A DNA stretch of 64,000 bases from JBEKCB01 sp052139675 (GTDB lineage: Bacteria > Planctomycetota > Brocadiia > CAIUPP01). Position numbers and translations under genes: made by a program. The DNA lies in the NCBI GenBank assembly GCA_052139675.1, contig JBKQWE010000083.1, positions 1-64,000 of the forward strand, written 5' to 3'. Within the stretch, counting starts at the first letter, position 1, and each line of letters starts with the position of its first letter. Shown piece by piece: positions 32,748 through 42,000 of the stretch. The notes beneath the pieces were generated by a model. The model made no database searches. It saw only the letters and a program-made list of their open reading frames with translations, and was not told the origin of the DNA.

Positions 32748-33845
32748 TTATCCGCCGTTCGCCGCAGGCTTCTCATTTTTCGCGGCTGCGGCGGACACAG
32801 GGGCTTCAGCGGGGCTGGTCTTGCACTTTGGCTTTCGGGCGGCTGCGGTTGGCGGCGCGGCCGGCTGGCGCGGACTGACCGCTTTGCGACCTTCCAGGAA
32901 GTATCCGATCCGGCGGTATTTCTGGTACCGCAATTCCAGCAGACGATCCACCGGAAGCGCCACCAGCTCGGCGAGTCCGCGCGAGATGACCTCTTTCAGG
33001 TTCGCCGCCATCAGGCCGGGATCGTTGTGCGCGCCGCCGGGCGGCTCGGGGACGATTTCGTCCATGATGCCGAGCCCGACCAGGTCATTCGCGGTGAGCT
33101 TGAGCGCTTCGGCGGCCTTGGGGGCGTCATCGCCGGAACGCCACAGGATCGCGGCGCAGCCCTCGGGCGAGATGACCGAGTAGTAGGCGTATTCGGAGAT
33201 GATGAGCCGGTCGCCGGTGCCGAGGCCGAGCGCCCCGCCGCTGCCGCCTTCGCCGATGACCACGCTGAGCAGGGGCGTGCGCAGGCGCGACATCTCCATC
33301 AGGTTGACCGCGATCGCCTCCGCGACGCCGCGCTCCTCGGACCCGATGCCCGGATACGCGCCCATGGTGTCAATGAACGTGACGATGGGAAGCTGGAATT
33401 TCTCGGCCAGCTTCATCGCGCGCAACGCCTTCCGGTAGCCTTCCGGATGCGGCATGCCGAAGTTGCACGCCAGCTTCTCCTTGGTCGTATGCCCCTTCTG
33501 CTGGCCGACGAAGACGACGCGCTCGGATCCGACGCGCGCGAAGCCGGCGATTACCGCCTTGTCATCGCCGAACCGCCGATCCCCGTGGATGTCCAGGAAG
33601 TCCTCGAAGACGAGGCCGATGTACTCCGCCGACGTCGGCCGCGAAGGATGGCGCGCGATGCGCACCCGGTCCCATGCGGAGAGATGCGAGAAAATTTCCC
33701 GGATGACCTCCAGCCGCTGAGCCTCGAGGTCGCGGATCTCCTTCTCGAACTCGGGTCCCTTGGCGGCGGGATCGGCACGCCTCCTCTCGATCTGGCGCTC
33801 GATCTCGCGGATCGGTTCCTCGAACGGCAGCGTGTACTTGTCCAT
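32748..33845 (-). CDS. accA: Acetyl-CoA carboxylase carboxyltransferase subunit alpha
   Basis: 365 residues from ATG 33845, preceded by GGAGG. The N-terminal helix YTLPFEEPIREIERQIERR and core blocks RPTSAEYI, FGDDKAVIAGFA, GMPHPEGYRKALR, IDTMGAYPGIGSEERG and GEGGSGGALGLG are diagnostic. It forms the carboxyltransferase with AccD and transfers CO2 from biotin to acetyl-CoA in fatty-acid synthesis. A 45-residue Ala/Pro/Lys-rich tail beyond the usual end is unusual. accD is not in the window. Confidence 0.97.
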   Translation of the reverse strand: MDKYTLPFEEPIREIERQIERRRADPAAKGPEFEKEIRDLEAQRLEVIREIFSHLSAWDRVRIARHPSRPTSAEYIGLVFEDFLDIHGDRRFGDDKAVIAGFARVGSERVVFVGQQKGHTTKEKLACNFGMPHPEGYRKALRAMKLAEKFQLPIVTFIDTMGAYPGIGSEERGVAEAIAVNLMEMSRLRTPLLSVVIGEGGSGGALGLGTGDRLIISEYAYYSVISPEGCAAILWRSGDDAPKAAEALKLTANDLVGLGIMDEIVPEPPGGAHNDPGLMAANLKEVISRGLAELVALPVDRLLELRYQKYRRIGYFLEGRKAVSPRQPAAPPTAAARKPKCKTSPAEAPVSAAAAKNEKPAANGG

Positions 33846-33935
33846 GGATCCTCCCGATGCAGGCGCCGACATTGTATCACCGTCCGCGCGCGAATCAATC
33901 GTTACTTTGCGCGGACGCCCGGCCGAAGCGTGATT

Positions 33936-35261
33936 TCACAGAACCTTGTGCCCCTCGACGAAGGTGTGCTTGACCTGAATCCGCCAATCGCCGGGCTTTC
34001 CCTTCAGGCTGCCGAGGACCAGGTCCGCGCAGCGGCCCGGCTCGATCGTGCCGGTGTCCCGGGCGAGCGGCGCGGCGCCGGCCGGCCGGTCCATGCCGGT
34101 GACGTGGGCCGCGTTCGTGGCGCAGGCGCGGGCCGCCGCCGGGAGCGCCTCGTCGAGCTTCCACGCCCGGTGCCGGGCGTTCCATACGCCGTCCATGTCC
34201 TGCGTCAGCCAGCTCAGGAGATTGCCGAAGGCGCGCGACATGGTCAGCACGCTGCCGAACAGCGTCTGATCGCTGCCTTTGAGCCGGAGGTAATCGCCGG
34301 TAGGCGCGAACTCTCCGTCGTTCCCCATGACCGTGAAGGAGCGGATGCCCCGAGCGCCGGCGACGAACATGGCGTCGGTCACGACGATGATCCGGCCGAT
34401 GCCCTTGCGCTCGATCACGTCGCGGACGTACGCGGGGGCGACGTGAAAACCGTCGCAGATCAGCTCGGCGTAGATCTCGCGGCTGCGGAGGACGGCCTCG
34501 ACGACGTTGCCGCCGTGGAACGGTTTGAAGGAACTGCCGGTGGGGCCGTTGAGGAAGTGGATCGCCACGCGAAGGCCGTTCGCCGCGAAGCGCAGCACCT
34601 CGTCGGCGTCGCAGGCGCTGTGCCCGGCGCCGACGAGCACGCCGAGTTCGGCCAGGCGGCGCGCCAGGTCCTCCGCCGGCTTCCCGAACTCGGGGACGAT
34701 GTTGACGTACGAGATGTGGCCGCGCGCGGCGCGGTTGAGCCGCTCGAAGAGCCGGCGGTCGGGCGCGCGGAAGTTTTCCGGGTTCTGCGCGCCCGCCTGC
34801 GCGGGCTTTCGGATGAACGTGCCCTCGATCAGCGCGCCTTCCAGCCGCGCGCCATGCCGGCCGTTCAGCGGGTCCGCGATGTAGTCGGCCATGTGACTGA
34901 GCGCCCGCTCCAGGTCCTTCATCGGCGCGGCGACCGTCGCGAGCATCACGCGCGTGGCGCCATTCCGGGCGAAGTGCTGCATCAGTCTCGGGAAGCCTTC
35001 GGTATAGGCCGAAGGCGAAGCGTCGAACCGCTTTTCCTTCGCGTCGAACCGCCCGCAGGTCAGATCGAGTCCGGTCCCGCCGTGGACGTGGATATCCACG
35101 AATCCCGGCAGCGCGTAGAGCCCCGCGCCGGAGATGGCCTTAGCGCCGGGCGCGCGCCCGACCTTGCCCGTGGCGGCGATGCGGCCGTTCTCGATCAGCA
35201 GGTCGCCTTCGGAGACCTCGTGCCTGCCCACAATCCGGACGCGGCGGATGACATAGTCCAT
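33936..35261 (-). CDS. nagA: N-acetylglucosamine-6-phosphate deacetylase-like amidohydrolase (divergent NagA)
   Basis: 441 residues from ATG 35261. Amidohydrolase barrel with GFVDIHVHGG (metal-binding HxH), AGHSACDAD, ICDGFHV and VTDAM (catalytic Asp), as in NagA. Differences: the conserved HLFNAM block reads HFLNGPTGSSFKPFHGG, and the EGPF block reads EGTFIRKPAQAG, so substrate specificity may have shifted. NagA removes acetate from GlcNAc-6-P in amino-sugar and peptidoglycan recycling. No nagB or PTS gene is adjacent. It is upstream of accA in the same direction with a 90-nt gap. Confidence 0.82.
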   Translation of the reverse strand: MDYVIRRVRIVGRHEVSEGDLLIENGRIAATGKVGRAPGAKAISGAGLYALPGFVDIHVHGGTGLDLTCGRFDAKEKRFDASPSAYTEGFPRLMQHFARNGATRVMLATVAAPMKDLERALSHMADYIADPLNGRHGARLEGALIEGTFIRKPAQAGAQNPENFRAPDRRLFERLNRAARGHISYVNIVPEFGKPAEDLARRLAELGVLVGAGHSACDADEVLRFAANGLRVAIHFLNGPTGSSFKPFHGGNVVEAVLRSREIYAELICDGFHVAPAYVRDVIERKGIGRIIVVTDAMFVAGARGIRSFTVMGNDGEFAPTGDYLRLKGSDQTLFGSVLTMSRAFGNLLSWLTQDMDGVWNARHRAWKLDEALPAAARACATNAAHVTGMDRPAGAAPLARDTGTIEPGRCADLVLGSLKGKPGDWRIQVKHTFVEGHKVL

Positions 35262-35339
35262 TGAACGGCCTCCTGACTTCGCGAAGCAGGGACGCCAAGG
35301 ACAGGGTATGATACCGGGGCAGGGCGCGGGCGTCAAAGA

Positions 35340-35455
35340 ACGTCCGAAGAAAGATCACCGCGAAGGACACGGAGAACACGAAGCAAGGCGCAGAGAAATG
35401 AAGCCTGCAAATGCTTTCTTCGTGCACTTCGTGTTCTTCGTGGTAAGAAATTACT
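35340..35455. repeat. CACGAAG-type inverted repeat
   Basis: The arm with CGCGAAGGACACGGAGAACACGAAG (quoted in part; about 35352-35376) pairs with CTTCGTGTTCTTCGTGGT (about 35425-35442). It lies between the divergent nagA and CAP genes, so it is not a terminator of either. It is another member of the low-complexity intergenic hairpins seen through the window. Confidence 0.65.
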
Positions 35456-35473
35456 TATGCAGTTCTCAATCGC

Positions 35474-35502
35474 TTGACACTCGGCGCGGTTGCCGATAAT
35501 CT
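35474..35502 (+). promoter_or_regulatory. Promoter of the CAP-domain gene
   Basis: TTGACA (35474-35479), 17-bp spacer, TAATCT (35497-35502). The GTG start at 35545 lies about 35 nt after the expected transcription start. Confidence 0.65.
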
Positions 35503-35544
35503 TGATAAGAGGTCCGGTCGCTCACCTTTCGGAGATGCCCGCCG

Positions 35545-37116
35545 GTGAAACTGCGCCGATCGCTGTCCCTCGCCGCTGCCGCTATTGCGTGCAGTCTGGC
35601 GCTGGGTTCATGGGCCGCGGCGCTGCCGGTGGCGGTCGCGTATCCCGGTTTGAACAACTCTCTCGCGGCGCCGAGCGCCCTCGAAGCGCAGTTGCTCGAA
35701 CTGATGCAGCAGGCCCGGGACGCGCGCAATTTGCCTCGGTTCACCTGGGACGCCATGACTTCCGCCGTTGCGCGCGAGCAATCGGAAGACATGGCGAACA
35801 ACGACTACGCCGACTACGTTTCTCCGCGGCTCGGGACGCTGGAATACCGGCTGCATCGGGCCGGAGTCTCCGCCGGGAACGCGCACTTCGCGGTCTATCG
35901 CATGCCCTCGGTCGCCGCGGTGATGGAGAGTCTCCAGAAGACGCGGCTGCACCTCCAGGATTCGCTGACCGACATCGGCATCGGCATCGTCAAGCGCGGA
36001 CCGCGGGAACTTCTGGTGACCATCATCCTCTACGAAAAGCATTCCCAGTTGGACCCGTTTCCGACGCTGCCGATCCTGGGCGCGGAGTACCGCCTCTCCG
36101 GCCGGCTGGAGAGCGGCCTGGAGAAACCCTTCCTCGTGGTGACGACGCCGGACGGACAAGTGACCGAACGCCCGCTGAAGCTGTCCTCCGGCCGACGGTT
36201 CGATACCACCGTCCGCTTCGACAAGGGCAGCGGCGAGTACAGCGTGGAAATCACCGCCAGCGCCAGCCTGGGCCCGACGGTGGTGGACCTGATGCACTGC
36301 TACGCCGGCGTGGAGTATCCGCCGCCGACGATCCCGCCGAAGAGGATGCCGATGTCCGCCGACCTGCGCGAGGGCGCGCAACTGATGTTCGACCTGATCA
36401 ACAAGGCCCGCGCGGAGGCCCATCTGCCCGCGCTGGCCTATGACGAGCGCCTGTCCGAGACCGCCCGGGCGCACAGCGAGGACATGTTCGAGAACAAGTA
36501 TTTCGCGCACGATTCGCCGACGGTCGGCAACCTCGCCGAGCGGATGGCCAAGGCCGGCATCAAAGCGAAAAAGTTCAGCGAGAACATCGCGGACAACCAG
36601 GACCTTCTCGCCGCGCACGAAGAACTGATGGACAGTCCGGGCCATCGGAAGGACATCCTGGACCCGGACCTGACGCGCGTCGGCGTCGGCATCGTTCGAG
36701 CCGAGAACGGGCAACTGCTCGTGACCGAGGATTTCATGGAGGACTTCCAGACGTACGATACCTCCGAGCTGGCGGCCCAGTTGATCCAGGACCTGAACGC
36801 GGCCCGCGGAACCAACGGGCTCGCCGGGCTGGCGGAATCCTCCGCGCTGGCGGACATCGCGCTCGAGAACTCCAGTTCGATGATGGCTAACGGCAAACTG
36901 GACCAGAGCAAGGCCAAGGCGCTCATCGCGCAAAGGAGGCCGAGACTGCGGTACATCCAAGCCCTGATGTTCGAATCCGCCGACCCCGCCGCGCCCGCGC
37001 GGATGGCCGAAGCCCTGAAGGCGCGTTACCAGGAAGTCGGCGTGGGAATCGTCCAGGACAGCTCGCCCTCGGGCGCGAAGATATTGTGGACGACGGTGCT
37101 GCTGGGAGAACGGTAA
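35545..37116 (+). CDS. Secreted protein with tandem CAP (SCP/PR-1) domains
   Basis: 523 residues starting at GTG, with a signal peptide (LSLAAAAIACSLALGSWAAA). Three CAP-like units: unit 1 (about 50-180, AREQSEDMANNDYADYVSP), unit 2 (about 275-405, the best match, with ARAHSEDMFENKYFAHDSP, ENIADNQ and DSPGHRKDILDPDLTRVGVGIV), and unit 3 (about 415-523), which is degenerate. Between units 1 and 2 lies a beta domain (SGRLESGLEKPFLVV). Bacterial CAP proteins are exported and their activity is mostly unknown. The stop overlaps the next start (TAATG). Confidence 0.85.
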   Translation: MKLRRSLSLAAAAIACSLALGSWAAALPVAVAYPGLNNSLAAPSALEAQLLELMQQARDARNLPRFTWDAMTSAVAREQSEDMANNDYADYVSPRLGTLEYRLHRAGVSAGNAHFAVYRMPSVAAVMESLQKTRLHLQDSLTDIGIGIVKRGPRELLVTIILYEKHSQLDPFPTLPILGAEYRLSGRLESGLEKPFLVVTTPDGQVTERPLKLSSGRRFDTTVRFDKGSGEYSVEITASASLGPTVVDLMHCYAGVEYPPPTIPPKRMPMSADLREGAQLMFDLINKARAEAHLPALAYDERLSETARAHSEDMFENKYFAHDSPTVGNLAERMAKAGIKAKKFSENIADNQDLLAAHEELMDSPGHRKDILDPDLTRVGVGIVRAENGQLLVTEDFMEDFQTYDTSELAAQLIQDLNAARGTNGLAGLAESSALADIALENSSSMMANGKLDQSKAKALIAQRRPRLRYIQALMFESADPAAPARMAEALKARYQEVGVGIVQDSSPSGAKILWTTVLLGER

Positions 37117-38738
37117 TGTCAGCGCGGCTCCCGGCGATGATGCTCCTGGGCCTTGCGCTCCTCGGCGCGACCGCAAGCGCCCAGCCTTCGGCCGGACGCG
37201 CGGAGGCGGAATCTCTTCCGCCGGACTGCCTGGCCGTCACCGTGATCGCGGACGCCGGCGCGGCGCTCCAGCGCGCGGACAATATCCTCTCGGCACTGGA
37301 AGGCAAGCCGGCTGACGGCTCGTTGCGAACAGGGCTGGGCGAGCTGATCCGAAACCCGGACTTCGCCGGCGTGGACCTTTCGGCGCCGCTCCGCTTCTTT
37401 TACATGAACCCGAAACTCTTTCCGCGCCCGTGGGTTTATCAGTTCGGCGCGACCGATCCTGGCACCTTGAAAAAGGCCATGTCGGCGAACAGGCCGGAGG
37501 CGCAGGAGGGCGAAGGGTCGCTTCGGCTGGAAGGCCGGCAGGCCACCTGGTCGCTGGATGCGAAGGCCGCTGAGAGCGTGCTTCAATGGCAGAAGGGCGG
37601 CGGCAAGCTGCCCGACTTCCGGGCGGCGGGCCAGTTCCAGGCGCGCCTCGATGTGCAAGGACTGCTGCGCGCGTTCGACGCCGATCTCGCAGACGAGGTC
37701 CTGCTGATGAAGGACCGTGCGCGCCAGGCGCTCCATCGCGGCGGCCGGACCGGCCCCGCGATCGAGCAGGAGATTGCCGCCGTCCAGGCGCAGTTGGACA
37801 CCGCCGTTGCGGCACTCCGGCAGGTGCGCGACATGGACTTCGCGCTTGAGTTCGACCCCGCGTTCGTCCGCGTTGCGCTGGACGCCCGCCTGGCGGATTC
37901 CGCGCCGCTGAGGGCGCTTTTCCGCGCGCACGCGCCGGGCGATCTGGGCCTGCTCGGCCTCTGCCCTCCGGAGGCGGGCCTGGTGGTCGTGAACAATCTG
38001 TCGTTCGTGAAGGCCGCAGGCCAGATGCTCCTGAACATGGCGGGATGGTCTTCCCCGGAAAAACCCGAGCCGGGCGCCGGCTCAGGGCACAGGGCCGTGG
38101 CGCTCTTTCTAACGCAACAGCCGGACGAACCGGCCGCGCCGACGCGCGTTCAGATCCTGGATCTGCGCGACGGGGACCAGGCGGTGATAGCGCGCCAGGA
38201 GTGGGACCGTCTCGCGCGCCGGGCGTCCGAGCCGGCGAACCCCGATCACGCCGGCGGCGAACTGTTCAGCCTGCGTCCAGCCGGCGCCGGGGAGCCGGTT
38301 CCGGCCGGCGTGCGTCTGGCCGAGATCGTGCCGGATGAGGTGACGCTGCAGCCGAACGGCTTGGCGGTGTTCCGGCGGTTCCTGGGCGATCGCGTGCAGG
38401 CCGCGCAAGAGTGCCGCGGCGATACCTGCATCACCGTCGTCGGCGGCTCTCCGGCGGAGCGGGTGCGCCAGGCCGACGCTCTGTTGGAGGCGAAGAAGGG
38501 CTCGCTGGCGGACTCCGCTCGCTTCCGGGGCAGCATCGCATCGCTGCCGGAGAAGCCGAACCTGCTGGTTTACATTTCTCCCGATGCGCTTCGCAGGTGG
38601 TTTGCCCTCGCCGGGCGCGCCTCTTCGGAGCCGATCCCTGCCGACGCGATGGGCCTCTCCGCCGGCCTGGCGATCGGCGGCGACGGCGCCCGCCTCGTCC
38701 TTAAATTCCCCACCGCCGCCATCCCGCGCGCGAAGTGA
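37116..38738 (+). CDS. Secreted protein of unknown function coupled to the CAP gene
   Basis: 540 residues from ATG 37116, overlapping the CAP stop codon by one base, so translation is coupled. A signal peptide (PAMMLLGLALLGATASA) is clear. The rest alternates strands and long helices (MKDRARQALHRGGRTGPAIEQ) in a pattern seen in large exported proteins of this group, without a motif I can name. Two Cys in ECRGDTCITVV may form a disulfide. It presumably works with the CAP protein outside the cytoplasm. Confidence 0.75.
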   Translation: MSARLPAMMLLGLALLGATASAQPSAGRAEAESLPPDCLAVTVIADAGAALQRADNILSALEGKPADGSLRTGLGELIRNPDFAGVDLSAPLRFFYMNPKLFPRPWVYQFGATDPGTLKKAMSANRPEAQEGEGSLRLEGRQATWSLDAKAAESVLQWQKGGGKLPDFRAAGQFQARLDVQGLLRAFDADLADEVLLMKDRARQALHRGGRTGPAIEQEIAAVQAQLDTAVAALRQVRDMDFALEFDPAFVRVALDARLADSAPLRALFRAHAPGDLGLLGLCPPEAGLVVVNNLSFVKAAGQMLLNMAGWSSPEKPEPGAGSGHRAVALFLTQQPDEPAAPTRVQILDLRDGDQAVIARQEWDRLARRASEPANPDHAGGELFSLRPAGAGEPVPAGVRLAEIVPDEVTLQPNGLAVFRRFLGDRVQAAQECRGDTCITVVGGSPAERVRQADALLEAKKGSLADSARFRGSIASLPEKPNLLVYISPDALRRWFALAGRASSEPIPADAMGLSAGLAIGGDGARLVLKFPTAAIPRAK

Positions 38739-39077
38739 ATCTCCGCCCGGCGGATCGTCTCCCGGTGTGGCAATTCCCGGCGCGGTCCCCGGCCGTGTCG
38801 GATCTGCCCACACTTTCCCGGCCCGCTCAGGGATTCCGCGATTTCGTATCTTCCGCATACGTCAGGGTTTCACCAATACTCGGCGCGGCACGCGGCTTGC
38901 TATGCGTTTCACAAGCCTCCTCGTGCGTTGCGGCCTTGAGGCGTTGTTTTCACGAAAGATTTTTCCAAAAAAACCTGTTGAGAAAAAGAGAATTCCGTGG
39001 TACACTCGTTGCCACGTTTGGGCCGGCTTCATGGTCAGCGGCTCAGCCTCCTTTCCTTATAGTCGTGAGGATTATTT
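38739..39077. other. Intergenic region with a consensus promoter
   Basis: 339 bases. Apart from the promoter at 38978-39006 and an A-rich tract just upstream of it (about 38962-38973) that could serve as an UP-element, I see no gene or clear terminator. Confidence 0.7.
38978..39006 (+). promoter_or_regulatory. Promoter of the giant CFI-box protein gene (and gspC)
   Basis: TTGAGA (38978-38983), 17-bp spacer, TACACT (39001-39006), about 70 nt upstream of the ATG at 39078. TTTTTCCAAAAAAA just upstream could increase activity. Confidence 0.65.
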
Positions 39078-42000
39078 ATGCAGCAGCACTTCTTCGGACG
39101 CCCGCGCCTGATTCTCGCCGCTGTGGTCTTCAGTGCGGCCGCCATTCTGGGCGCGCGCGACGGCTGGACACAGCCGGCTAAAGCCGGCTATCCCAACCCC
39201 ACGCCCTCGACGAACGGCAACGGCGACCTGATGGGCAACGTCAAGCGGATCCGGGCCGTACCCGGCCCTCAGCTCAACGTCACCGGCACGCGCGTCCTGT
39301 CGTTCGACGACCTGATCAACGGGGGCGGCACGACGTACGCCGTCTACCTGTGGCAGGATGGCGACCCCGTGCCGGGCGCGCCCGTGGCCAACTTCACGAA
39401 AGGGGTTGATTCGGAGCCTTTTTCATACACAGCGACGCTCACCGTCAACGACGGCCCCAATATCGCCGGTAACGCGGCGCCCTACAATGTGCACCGTTTC
39501 TGGAACTGGCGCGTGGACGTCAGCAACGGATCGGGGACGACCACCGGCGACGTATGGCAGTTCCGCGTGCCGCTCGAAGCGCCCACGAACAACTCGACAG
39601 ACGTGAGCGTCTACTGCAAGTTCGAGTGGGAAGCAAGCGCCGACTATACCTCGGGAGTGGCAACGGAGGGGATCTACATTCTCGACCCGAATAATCCCAA
39701 TCCACTGGCACAAGGCTGGTACAGCGGCACGACCACGACGAGCCCGAACCCGAATCTGACCCACAAGATAGTCAATCTCTTTCCGCTCGCGCCGCCGCCA
39801 TGGGGCACTTACCCGATCTACCGCGAATTCTGGATCCACGATGCCAGCTACCTGTTCGAAGGCTACCCGCGGCTGCAGCCGAGCACGGTGTATCAGTGGC
39901 GCATCTGGTACACCTCGACGACGGGGATACCGCTGTCCAACGCCACGATCCAGCTTGATTTGCTCGAGAGCATACCGGCCGGGCAGACCGCGACCTTCAC
40001 GATCACTGACCCGGCGGGCAATGCCGGCAAGGGTCTGGCTGCGCCGATTACGCTGACCGGCGAGATTGACGTTGACCCCAACGGCGATGCTTTTTACAAC
40101 GCCGTGAGCGCGGATATCGCCGCTCAGGCCCCGGCAGGCTCAAACATCTCGCTCATCACCGTTACCAATACGACCGTCGCGGGCAGTGGCTCGCCGGTCG
40201 TCACGCTCACCTGGCCCGTGTCCGGCACCGCCGGCAACAACGTGACGGTAACCATTGACCCTGCCAGCGCGACCTATCTGGCTACCACTCCGGCGCCGAT
40301 TCCGCCGGCGACCGCGGCTAACTTTACGAGCGGCGTGACCTCAAAGGGCTTCTACGGGCCCATCTACAGTTTCACCACGGTGAGCGAAGCTTCCGTTGAC
40401 GCCGTGGACGCGGACGCCGGCGAGAACTACGACGCCGCCGTGCAAAACTTGATTGTTTTCTGGCAGCACCCGCAGGGCCGCCTCGCCCGCGATCCGGAAG
40501 AAAACGTCGCGACCTTCGCGCCGCTGGCAAGCCAACTGCAGGCCATTCATCAGAACGACCTCCAGCCGACCGTCAAGACACTGATCTTCGGCACAGAGCA
40601 AATGGCCGCCTCGTACGGCGGGCTGGACACCGGCGGAGTGCAGGCTGCGCCGCTGAATAATATCCAGCAGGTCTATGTGCCCGATATTACGCAGTGGCCG
40701 GGATGGTATACGTGGGGCGGAGCGACGGCCGTCAAAGGCGCCTATGATACGGGGCAATATAACAAGCGCGTCGGCGCAGGCTATCCTCTGATTTTCCCGG
40801 TGTTCCCGCTCTTTTACTCAAGCGCTGACGTCCAACCGTACCCGTGGGCGACGCAGGACCGTTACCACGAGTGGGTCGCCAAGGGCATTCGCACCTGGCT
40901 CCAGGACGCCGCGAATACAACAACCTTCGGCGCCATAAACGATCACGCCTGGCTGCCCAACTTGCAGTACATCGTACTGCTCGGCGACGCCCAGCGCGTG
41001 GCCCCAAGCTTCTATTACTACTATGACCCCTTCTACCCCGATGTAAATAACAGGTGGCTCCCGACGGACTTCTTCTATACGACGCAGAACGGCACTGGCG
41101 CTGCCAGTACCACTACCCCGACGGGGGTCGTCTCCACCACGGTCGGCACCAGCAATTCGGGCGGCTTCCAGGTCAGCCGCCTTCCCGTCCGCGCGGCGCC
41201 CTACATCACGATTGACCAGTCGGGCAATACCTTCCCTCCAACTCCCGTTCCCTCTCCATTCGGCCCGCCGTACTATGACCCGTTGCCGTTCCTCAGCAAG
41301 ATCCGCGACTACTGCGACATCCTCAACTCGTCGCCGACGGACGCTGCCAAGAAGGCGGCCTTCGCCAATTGGTTCCACCAGGTCGCGATGATTGACGGCG
41401 CGACCGAGTACTACAAGTGGTTCCAGTTCTTCCCCGGCCTCGCGCAGTACCTGCTGGGCATGCAAGTGCAGGACAACAGCCTCAGCCCGAAGCGCGACGC
41501 CTTCAGCGGTCTGATCGTGCGCGAGTTTGACCTCAACGGGCTGGACACCGACGTGGAATCCTATACCACCACGGGAGGCGAGGCGCTGACCCTCTCCAAT
41601 ATCCTGGGCCGCATGTCCATTGACAACGGCTATGACGTCAACCCATGGAACTCGGCCACAGCCGATTCCGACGTCCCCGGCTTCGTGTACCTGCTGGCGC
41701 GCGGCGCAACGAACTACGGCGGCAAAGACGCCGACAGCCAGACCGGGATCAATGGGCAGACGCTCGGGGGCGGAGTGCTGGACCTGACCCCGTCCTACGT
41801 CAACCTGACTTGGGTCATGGCCCAGCAGGACGCGACCTTGAACGGCGCCCCCGCGCCGGTGATTCTCACGACGGACTTCTTCCCCGCGTATATCCCGTCA
41901 GGCATCCCATCGCCGAACCCGGCCAACTTTCCGACGCCGACGACCAAGGCTCGGCCGGTGGTGGTGTCGCCGGCCAATGTCGCAACCCGTTACGATAACT

